A stretch of 64,000 nucleotides of DNA from Halospina denitrificans. Its GTDB lineage: Bacteria; Pseudomonadota; Gammaproteobacteria; Pseudomonadales; Oleiphilaceae. Under the pieces are notes generated by a model, which did not search any database, had not been told where the DNA came from, and saw only the letters and a program-made list of their open reading frames with translations. Every line of letters starts with the position of its first letter. The first letter of the stretch is position 1. Location: contig NZ_SOAX01000002.1 of assembly GCF_004364635.1 (NCBI RefSeq), forward strand, positions 248,001 to 312,000. The letters run 5' to 3'. Positions 58,079 through 64,000 of this stretch are shown piece by piece. The translations under genes and the position numbers were made by a program.

Positions 58079-59299
58079 ATGGCAGCAAAAGAACAGAAAT
58101 TGGATACCTTTACCTGGGAGGGCAAAGACCGCAAGGGGAACAAGACCAGCGGCGAGACAAGCAGTGCTTCCCAGGCACTGCTTAAAGCCCAGCTTCGCAA
58201 ACAGGGCATCACCCCCAAAAAGATCAAGAAGAAAAGCAAGCCGCTGTTCGGTGGCAACAAAAAAATTACGCCTTTTGACATCGCGACATTTACGCGCCAG
58301 ATGGCCACCATGATGAAGGCGGGCGTCCCGCTGGTTCAGTCCTTTGACATTGTCGCTGACGGTCTTGAGAACAAAGGGCTTCAGGAGCTGGTCATTGCCC
58401 TGAGGGATGACGTATCGGCTGGAAACAGTTTTGCTGCTGCGCTCAAGCAGCATCCAAAGCATTTCGATGATCTTTACTGCAACCTGGTTGAGTCCGGAGA
58501 AAGCGCAGGTGCATTGGAAGGCATGCTGGACCGGGTAGCAACCTATCTGGAGAAGACAGAGAACCTGAAACGAAAGGTCAAAAAAGCCATGACCTATCCA
58601 ATCTCAGTGATCATCGTGGCCATCATCGTTACTTCAATTCTTCTGGTGAAGGTTGTCCCGCAGTTTGAAGCCCTTTTCCAGGGCTTCGGCGCTGACCTCC
58701 CGGCCTTTACCCAGTTTGTCATTGGGATTTCCGAATGGCTCCAGAAATGGTGGATTGTTGCACTTATCGGGATCATCCTGTTTTTCACTGGTTTCAAAGC
58801 AGCAAAAAGAAAATCCCAGAAATTTTCCGATATTGTTGATAAGTACATTCTAAAGCTACCCGTCGTAGGACTCATTCTGGATCGCTCAGCCGTTGCCAAG
58901 TTTGCACGCGTACTCTCCACTACCTTTGCTTCAGGCGTGCCGCTGGTCGACGCACTTGACTCGGTTTCCCGGGCAACGGGTAACGCCGTCTACCGTGACG
59001 CCATCGTCTTTATAAAAACCGAAGTTTCCTCTGGCACACAACTTCAAACTGCCATGAGACAAACCGGCGTGTTCCCTGTCCTGGCTGTCCAGCTGACTTC
59101 GATCGGTGAGGAGTCCGGCAACCTGGATGAGATGCTGTCAAAAGTAGCGGATCAGTATGAAGCAGAGGTTGATGATCTAGTAGATAACCTGACGGCCCTC
59201 ATGGAGCCTATGATCATGGCTGTACTGGGTGTTCTGGTTGGTGGTCTGATCATCGCCATGTATCTGCCAATCTTCCAGATGGGTTCTGCCGTTGGCTAA
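58079..59299 (+). CDS. pilC: Type IV pilus platform protein PilC
   Basis: Inner-membrane platform of the pilus motor. 406 residues, two T2SSF domains (ITPFDIATFTRQMATMMKAG and GLILDRSAVAKFARVLSTTF) and three to four membrane segments. Its last bases overlap the start of pilD. Confidence 0.97.
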   Translation: MAAKEQKLDTFTWEGKDRKGNKTSGETSSASQALLKAQLRKQGITPKKIKKKSKPLFGGNKKITPFDIATFTRQMATMMKAGVPLVQSFDIVADGLENKGLQELVIALRDDVSAGNSFAAALKQHPKHFDDLYCNLVESGESAGALEGMLDRVATYLEKTENLKRKVKKAMTYPISVIIVAIIVTSILLVKVVPQFEALFQGFGADLPAFTQFVIGISEWLQKWWIVALIGIILFFTGFKAAKRKSQKFSDIVDKYILKLPVVGLILDRSAVAKFARVLSTTFASGVPLVDALDSVSRATGNAVYRDAIVFIKTEVSSGTQLQTAMRQTGVFPVLAVQLTSIGEESGNLDEMLSKVADQYEAEVDDLVDNLTALMEPMIMAVLGVLVGGLIIAMYLPIFQMGSAVG

Positions 59300-60173
59300 T
59301 TCCACACTTCAGGCAATCGCTGAAACGCCATGGATCTTCTGGCCGGCGTTGGTGATGTTTTCACTCTGCGTGGGCAGCTTCCTCAACGTGGTCATACTCC
59401 GCCTCCCGAGAATGATGGAGCAGGCATGGCGCCGCGAGTGCGAGGCACTCCAGGGCAATACCGAGGGTGAAGCCAGCACCGAGCCCGACCTGGGCCTGGC
59501 AATGCCACGCTCCCACTGCCCGTCCTGCGGCGCCACCATTGGGGCCCTGGATAACATCCCGGTCATCAGTTACCTGCTGCTGCGCGGCCGCTGCCGCCAG
59601 TGCGGCACGGGAATCTCCGCACGTTACCCCATCATCGAGGCCATCACCGCGGCACTGTCGATCATTACCGTTCTTGTACTGGGCGTCTCAGTCGACAGCC
59701 TGATTGCGCTCCTGCTGGTCTGGCCACTGATTGCGCTTACCGTTATCGACCTGGACACCCAGCTGCTGCCCGACAGCATCACCCTGCCCCTGCTCTGGCT
59801 GGGGCTCATCGTCAACGCGACGGGTGGTTATGTCAGTCTTGAGGCAGCATTCTGGGGGGCGGTGGCCGGCTATCTCAGTCTATGGAGCATCTACCAGCTT
59901 TTCCGGGTCCTCACCGGCAAGGAAGGCATGGGCTATGGCGATTTCAAGCTTTTGGCCGCCCTTGGCGCCTGGCTTGGCTGGACCATGCTCCCCGCCATTG
60001 TCCTTCTGTCGAGTCTTGTCGGTGCCATTGTCGGAATTGCGATGATGGTGTTCCAGCAGCACGACCGCAACATCCCCATTCCGTTCGGCCCCTACCTGGC
60101 CGCAGCCGGCCTACTCTGCCTCTGGTGGGGACCGGAGATACAGGGCCTGTGGCTGCGATGGCTGGGAGCCTGA
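59292..60173 (+). CDS. pilD: Prepilin peptidase PilD
   Basis: Membrane aspartyl protease that trims and N-methylates prepilins, including PilA and type II pseudopilins. 293 residues: GSFLNVVILRLP, the zinc-binding cysteine pairs CPSCGATIG and CRQCGTGIS, and catalytic aspartates in TVIDLDTQLLPD and GYGDFKLLAALG. The start is an unusual TTG at 59292 inside the pilC end: it gives the normal 27-residue lead before GSFLNVV and no ATG is available upstream. Confidence 0.95.
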   Translation: MANSTLQAIAETPWIFWPALVMFSLCVGSFLNVVILRLPRMMEQAWRRECEALQGNTEGEASTEPDLGLAMPRSHCPSCGATIGALDNIPVISYLLLRGRCRQCGTGISARYPIIEAITAALSIITVLVLGVSVDSLIALLLVWPLIALTVIDLDTQLLPDSITLPLLWLGLIVNATGGYVSLEAAFWGAVAGYLSLWSIYQLFRVLTGKEGMGYGDFKLLAALGAWLGWTMLPAIVLLSSLVGAIVGIAMMVFQQHDRNIPIPFGPYLAAAGLLCLWWGPEIQGLWLRWLGA

Positions 60174-60174
60174 T

Positions 60175-60792
60175 ATGTTTGTGATTGGCCTCACGGGCGG
60201 CATTGGCAGTGGCAAGAGTACCGTGGCGGATCTGTTCCGGGAGCTGGGCGTATTCGCCATTGATGCGGATGACGTCGCACGGGAAGTGGTGATGCCGGGA
60301 GAACCGGCGCTCGAATCTATTGCGGAACACTTCGGGAAGGCCATCCTGAACGAGGACGGCACCCTGGACCGGGCTGCCCTGCGCAAACGCGTCTTCGAGG
60401 ATGATACGGAACGGCAGTGGCTGGAAGCACTCCTCCACCCCAGCATCAATGAACGCCTGAAGCATTACCTGGAGGAAGCGGATTCTCCCTATCAGCTCCT
60501 GGTCTCTCCCCTGCTCCTGGAGACCGAGCAGTACCGCCTCTGCCAGCATGTGCTGGTGGTCGATGTCCACCAAGACACACAGATCGATCGCACCATGGCC
60601 CGGGATGACAATGACCGGGAGCAGATCGAACGGATCATTGCCTCGCAGATGCCAAGGGACAAGCGTCTTGCTGCGGCGGGCGATGTGATTGACAATGATC
60701 AGCCCGTGGCGAGGGTTCGCCAACAGGTGGACGAGCTCCACCGGCATTATCTTGAGATGGCCGCCGAATTCAGCGGAGACGCAGCACCATGA
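60175..60792 (+). CDS. coaE: Dephospho-CoA kinase
   Basis: Last step of coenzyme A synthesis. 205 residues, P-loop GLTGGIGSGKSTVADLF at the N-terminus and DVHQDTQIDRTMARDD later. Directly after pilD, the usual place in Pseudomonas and relatives. Confidence 0.97.
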   Translation: MFVIGLTGGIGSGKSTVADLFRELGVFAIDADDVAREVVMPGEPALESIAEHFGKAILNEDGTLDRAALRKRVFEDDTERQWLEALLHPSINERLKHYLEEADSPYQLLVSPLLLETEQYRLCQHVLVVDVHQDTQIDRTMARDDNDREQIERIIASQMPRDKRLAAAGDVIDNDQPVARVRQQVDELHRHYLEMAAEFSGDAAP

Positions 60793-61013
60793 ACCAGAAC
60801 ACTGGCCCGGAGGTAAGCTGTCCAGGCTGCAGCCGGGTAATCAACTGGAACGAAAACTGGCCGGAGCGGCCCTTCTGCTCCCGTCGCTGCCGGGACCTTG
60901 ATTTCGGGGCCTGGGCGAACGAGAGCTATCGCATTCCCGGTGAGCCCGCCTGGATTGACGAGGAGGATGACGAAACCGGGACGCCGGACGATGACGATTT
61001 CCGTCTACAGTAG
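60789..61013 (+). CDS. yacG: YacG, DNA gyrase inhibitor and zinc protein
   Basis: 74 residues with the four zinc cysteines (CPGCSRVI and CSRRCRDLDFG) and an acidic tail. Binds GyrB in E. coli. Start overlaps coaE stop by 4 bp. Confidence 0.93.
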   Translation: MNQNTGPEVSCPGCSRVINWNENWPERPFCSRRCRDLDFGAWANESYRIPGEPAWIDEEDDETGTPDDDDFRLQ

Positions 61014-61019
61014 GCACCG

Positions 61020-61487
61020 ATGAGTGACTGCATCTTCTGCGCAATCCTGGAGGGAAGCCTGCCGGCTTCCATAGTGCACAGGGATGACACCTGCCTTGCC
61101 TTTATGGATATCCATCCCCTGAGCCGGGGGCATGTACTGATCATTCCCCGGGAACACGCGATGCAGATTACAGAGCTCCCGGAGCCGACGGTACAACACC
61201 TGTTCACAGTCGCACATCGTATTCTCGGTGCGCAGCGTGCCCTGGGATGGGGCCTGGAGGGCTCTCACATCCTGCTCAATGACGGACCGCGCGCCAACCA
61301 GATGGTGCCTCATGCCCACGTCCACATCACCCCCCGCGAAAAGCGCGACGGCCTGGGAATGCTGGGGCGACTCGGCCTCCATGTTACCGGCCTTTTCGGG
61401 CGGGCGGAGAAGCGCGAACGCCTTGAGGACCAGGCCCGCGCCCTACAACACCAGCTTGCGGAGTCCTCGCCATGCTCCGCGGGCTGA
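61020..61487 (+). CDS. HIT-family nucleotide hydrolase
   Basis: 155 residues with the HIT triad MVPHAHVHITPR and N-terminal CIFCAILEGSLPASIVHRDD. Small AMP-lysine or dinucleotide phosphate hydrolase of the Hint/Fhit group; the substrate is not clear. 6 bp after yacG; overlaps lrgA-like gene by 16 bp. Confidence 0.88.
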   Translation: MSDCIFCAILEGSLPASIVHRDDTCLAFMDIHPLSRGHVLIIPREHAMQITELPEPTVQHLFTVAHRILGAQRALGWGLEGSHILLNDGPRANQMVPHAHVHITPREKRDGLGMLGRLGLHVTGLFGRAEKRERLEDQARALQHQLAESSPCSAG

Positions 61488-61804
61488 CCCTCATCCTCGC
61501 CTTCCAGCTTGCCGGTCTGGCGCTGGAGCAGATCCCGGGTATGCCGCTACCGGGGCCGATTACCGGCATGATCCTGTTCTTCCTGTACCTGCTGGTAACC
61601 GATGGTGGCTTTGACCCGGAGCGCGAAACCGCACGCAAGCTCCTGAATCACATGCCACTCTTCTTTATTCCGGCGGGGGCCGGCATCATTACGCTGGGGT
61701 CGCTCCTTCAGGAGCAGGCGCTGGGCATTACCCTTGCACTGACCCTTGGCACCCTGGTGGCATTCGTCGTCACGGGCCTCCTGATGCAATGGTTAATCCG
61801 ATGA
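61472..61804 (+). CDS. CidA/LrgA-family holin-like protein
   Basis: 110 residues, four membrane segments with GPITGMILFFLYLL and FFIPAGAGIITLG. LrgA/CidA proteins form holin-like channels that influence cell lysis or organic-acid export, with LrgB partners. GGAG precedes the ATG; the stop overlaps lrgB as ATGA. Confidence 0.88.
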   Translation: MLRGLTLILAFQLAGLALEQIPGMPLPGPITGMILFFLYLLVTDGGFDPERETARKLLNHMPLFFIPAGAGIITLGSLLQEQALGITLALTLGTLVAFVVTGLLMQWLIR

Positions 61805-62487
61805 CGGCGCTGATCAACTCACCCCACTTCGCCATAACACTGACCCTGGCGGCCTATCTAGCCGGCCACTGGATCTACCGGCTCACCGGCAAGCCAAGCT
61901 TCCTGCAGCCGGTGGTATCCGGGATCGCTCTGGTGTGCCTTGCCCTCTATGTTCTGGGCCTGGATTACGAGCGCTACATGGATGGCGCCGCCATCATCCA
62001 TTTCATGCTGGGAACCGTCACCGTGGCGCTGGCCCTGCCGCTGTACCAGAACCTGAAGCTCATCCGCACCCACCTGAAGCCGCTGGCCATCACCCTTGCC
62101 GTCAGCGGCATTGTCGCCTCCGGAACAGCCGTTGGGATCCTGTGGCTGACTGGCGCGGACCGTGGCATGCTGCTGTCCATGGCCACCAAATCCATCACCA
62201 CCCCCTTCGCCATTTCAGTAACCGAGACGATTGGCGGCTATCCGCCGCTGGCGGCCGCTTTCGTGATGGTCACCGGGATACTGGTGGCTGCCTTCGGCGG
62301 GCCCATATTGCGGATTACGGGGGTCACCCACCCGGCGGCCCGGGGTTGTGCCATGGGCATGACCGGCCATGGGGTTGCCACGGCACGGGCGTTTGAAATG
62401 GGCCCCGAAACCGGCGCCTTCTCCGCGCTGTCGATCGGCCTGATGGGCCTCTATACTGCTGTGGTACTCGGGTTAATCATGCCGTGA
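61801..62487 (+). CDS. LrgB-family membrane protein
   Basis: 228 residues, about six membrane segments, with KSITTPFAISVTETIGG and GMTGHGVATARAFEM, the LrgB/YohK signatures. Partner of the LrgA-like protein. ATG 61801 overlaps the preceding stop (ATGA); an in-frame ATG at 61789 is possible. Confidence 0.88.
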   Translation: MTALINSPHFAITLTLAAYLAGHWIYRLTGKPSFLQPVVSGIALVCLALYVLGLDYERYMDGAAIIHFMLGTVTVALALPLYQNLKLIRTHLKPLAITLAVSGIVASGTAVGILWLTGADRGMLLSMATKSITTPFAISVTETIGGYPPLAAAFVMVTGILVAAFGGPILRITGVTHPAARGCAMGMTGHGVATARAFEMGPETGAFSALSIGLMGLYTAVVLGLIMP

Positions 62488-62504
62488 TAACGGGAGGCAG
62501 TCAG

Positions 62505-63584
62505 TTGCAATCCCATCCCCGGACCGGCCTGTTCTTTACAAGCGTTTTTGCGGTAACGATCGCCTCGCCGTTAATGGCGGGAGAATCCTCGGAAGCCCTC
62601 AGACTTGAGGAAGCCGAGACATTTCATCTCAACGCCCTGCCGCCCGACTTTTTTGTCTGGGACGACGAACCACGCTACCTGGACCCCAAAGACAGCACCC
62701 TCGACAGGTTCAATAGCTGGGTCATCCAGCGCCGACGGTACCATTCGCGTCAGATTGAAGCGCTGGGGCTGGGCCTTGACCGGACCCTGTCCGGCGAAAC
62801 CTATATCGATCAGAGCAATGATACCTACCTCAGAATCGGTGCCTATAACCAGTACACCGAGGACGGCCGGATGGGCTTTGAGCCCGAGATCCGGTTCCGG
62901 CTGGACCTGCCTACGGTGGAAGAAAAGTTCCGCCTGATTGTCGAAAGTGATTCCGATGACCTGGCTCCACTGTCCGAACAGGAGCAGCGCGGAACACTGA
63001 CTCCGGCCGAACAGGATGAAGCGGGCTTCACCTCAGGGGCGCTGCGCTGGCTTAACCCCATCTCGGAAAAATGGGATGCCAGTGCCGACATTGGTGCGCG
63101 CCTGCGCTTCCCGCCCCAGATTTTCATGCGGGCGCGAACCTGGTCGGACTGGCAACTGGCTGACTGGCGCCTGCGGGTTGACCAGCGTATTTTCTGGTAT
63201 AACCATGAGGGGTGGATCTCCCGGAGCTGGCTGGGTTTCCATCATGACCTCGGCGAGCACTGGGACTTCCGTGCCGCCTCGGAGGCGCGCTGGGTCCACC
63301 GCAACCGGGGGTTTGAGCTCGCCCAGATCTTCCGGTTCCAGCGCTACTATGGCAGCCGTCGCTTCGTCCGATACCGGATTGGGGCCCTGGGGGAGACCTT
63401 TAACACCTGGCGCAAGACGGAATATTTCTCGGATTTCCTGTACCGCAAACGGCTGCACGACACCTGGCTCTACGGAGAAATCATCCCGTCAATGCGTTTT
63501 CGACGCGCGGAAGACTTCAAGCCGGAAGCCTCACTGACATTCCGGATCGAAATGTTTTTCTCAAGCAGCGGTTCCCTGAACTGA
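62505..63584 (+). CDS. Predicted outer-membrane barrel protein, unknown function
   Basis: 359 residues: N-terminal signal sequence (GLFFTSVFAVTIASPLMAGE), then a region rich in aromatic, alternating residues (GAYNQYTEDGRMGFEPEIRF, WRLRVDQRIFWYNHEG) typical of beta-strands. I did not recognise a named family. The start is a TTG at 62505, placed because GGGAGG lies seven bases upstream; a GTG at 62484 overlapping the lrgB stop is the alternative. It follows lrgB closely and is probably co-transcribed. Confidence 0.65.
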   Translation: MQSHPRTGLFFTSVFAVTIASPLMAGESSEALRLEEAETFHLNALPPDFFVWDDEPRYLDPKDSTLDRFNSWVIQRRRYHSRQIEALGLGLDRTLSGETYIDQSNDTYLRIGAYNQYTEDGRMGFEPEIRFRLDLPTVEEKFRLIVESDSDDLAPLSEQEQRGTLTPAEQDEAGFTSGALRWLNPISEKWDASADIGARLRFPPQIFMRARTWSDWQLADWRLRVDQRIFWYNHEGWISRSWLGFHHDLGEHWDFRAASEARWVHRNRGFELAQIFRFQRYYGSRRFVRYRIGALGETFNTWRKTEYFSDFLYRKRLHDTWLYGEIIPSMRFRRAEDFKPEASLTFRIEMFFSSSGSLN

Positions 63585-63611
63585 CCCCCTCTTCTGCCAT
63601 GGATCTGCCGC

Positions 63612-64000
63612 ATGACCTCAACCCATGAACTGACACCGATTGGAACCGTCCATTCCTGCTTTCCGGATAAATTCGGGGTACCACGCCAGCCCGGCCTCTG
63701 CCCCAGTGCAAGAGGGTCGATCGTGCTCAATCCACCCTGGAATGACCCGGACTGCTTCCGGGGCCTGGAGACGTTTTCGCATATCTGGGTGACCTTTATC
63801 TTTCACGAGGTTCCCGCCAGCAGGGAGGCACGCCCCCTGGTCCGGCCACCACGACTCGGGGGCAACACCCGGGTTGGCGTCTTTGCCAGCCGCTCGCCCT
63901 TCCGGCCCAACCGGCTTGGCCTCTCACTGGTCCGGCAGGATGGGCTGTTCCGGAATGAGGGGAACCTCTGCCTGGGCATCTCCGAGATCGACCTTGTTGA
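63612..64000 (+). CDS. trmO: tRNA-Thr methyltransferase TrmO, C-terminus cut by window edge
   Basis: S-adenosylmethionine-dependent enzyme that methylates m6t6A in tRNA-Thr. The 129 codons present read ELTPIGTVHS, KFGVPRQPGLCPSARG, GLETFSHIWVTFIFHE and RPPRLGGNTRVGVFASRSPF, matching TsaA/YaeB closely. The rest lies beyond the right edge. Confidence 0.93.
   Translation, partial: MTSTHELTPIGTVHSCFPDKFGVPRQPGLCPSARGSIVLNPPWNDPDCFRGLETFSHIWVTFIFHEVPASREARPLVRPPRLGGNTRVGVFASRSPFRPNRLGLSLVRQDGLFRNEGNLCLGISEIDLV

Overview
The window is one continuous piece of a GC-rich gammaproteobacterial chromosome and is almost fully coding. The gene content fits a marine or halophilic relative of Marinobacter or Pseudomonas: an MvaT-type H-NS protein, a long (342 aa) DapD, the map/glnD/dapC/dapD/dapE order, a pilA gene with a sigma-54 promoter next to pilBCD-coaE-yacG, and an initiator tRNA. 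This placement is inferred from family features and gene order; no search was run.

Layout. 1-3493 (minus): type II secretion genes gspN, gspC and gspD (gspD runs off the left edge). 3561-5735 (minus): groES-groEL with a good sigma-32 promoter and a clear terminator. 5755-8828: fxsA, an AmpG-like transporter and a response regulator with a degenerate GGDEF domain. 8856-9250: a gene-free stretch holding a promoter-to-terminator unit (candidate small RNA) and a perfect 38-bp inverted repeat. 9269-14020 (minus): a tightly overlapped trio of an alkyl-DHAP-synthase-like FAD oxidase, a GlpD paralogue and an FGGY kinase. 14103-15804 (minus): a hipA-hipB toxin-antitoxin pair in inverted gene order with a twin-operator promoter. 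15832-19118: CaiB-type CoA transferase, AraC regulator and a DUF484-like/GGDEF cyclase. 19286-24354: CRP-like and FNR-like sites, then an outer-membrane protein and a 1115-residue Ig-like lipoprotein. 24379-24579: initiator tRNA-Met with its own promoter and terminator. 24661-27736: a second glpD and a TraB-family protein.

27718-42319 (minus) is the conserved envelope and translation block: rpsB, tsf, pyrH, frr, uppS, cdsA, dxr, rseP, bamA, skp, lpxD, fabZ, lpxA, lpxB, rnhB. It supplies translation factors, undecaprenyl phosphate, isoprenoid and phospholipid precursors, lipid A and the outer-membrane assembly machine. 42537-49591 (plus) holds map, glnD and the lysine/diaminopimelate genes dapC, dapD and dapE. 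49627-53512 (minus) has a membrane-anchored cold-shock protein, a ClpB-like protein that has lost its ATPase motifs, manC, and an mvaT homologue. 53608-60173 is the type IV pilus locus: an AT-rich oligosaccharyltransferase/ligase and the major pilin on the minus strand, pilB, pilC and pilD on the plus strand. It continues as coaE, yacG, a HIT protein, an lrgA-lrgB pair, a predicted outer-membrane protein and the start of trmO, which runs off the right edge.

The items I find most worth pursuing are the pseudo-ClpB protein, the perfect inverted repeat with its internal CATCCATG palindromes next to an orphan transcript, the oxidase-GlpD-kinase trio whose kinase has changed a glycerol-binding residue, the inverted hipAB locus, and the ligase-pilin pairing that suggests pilin glycosylation.
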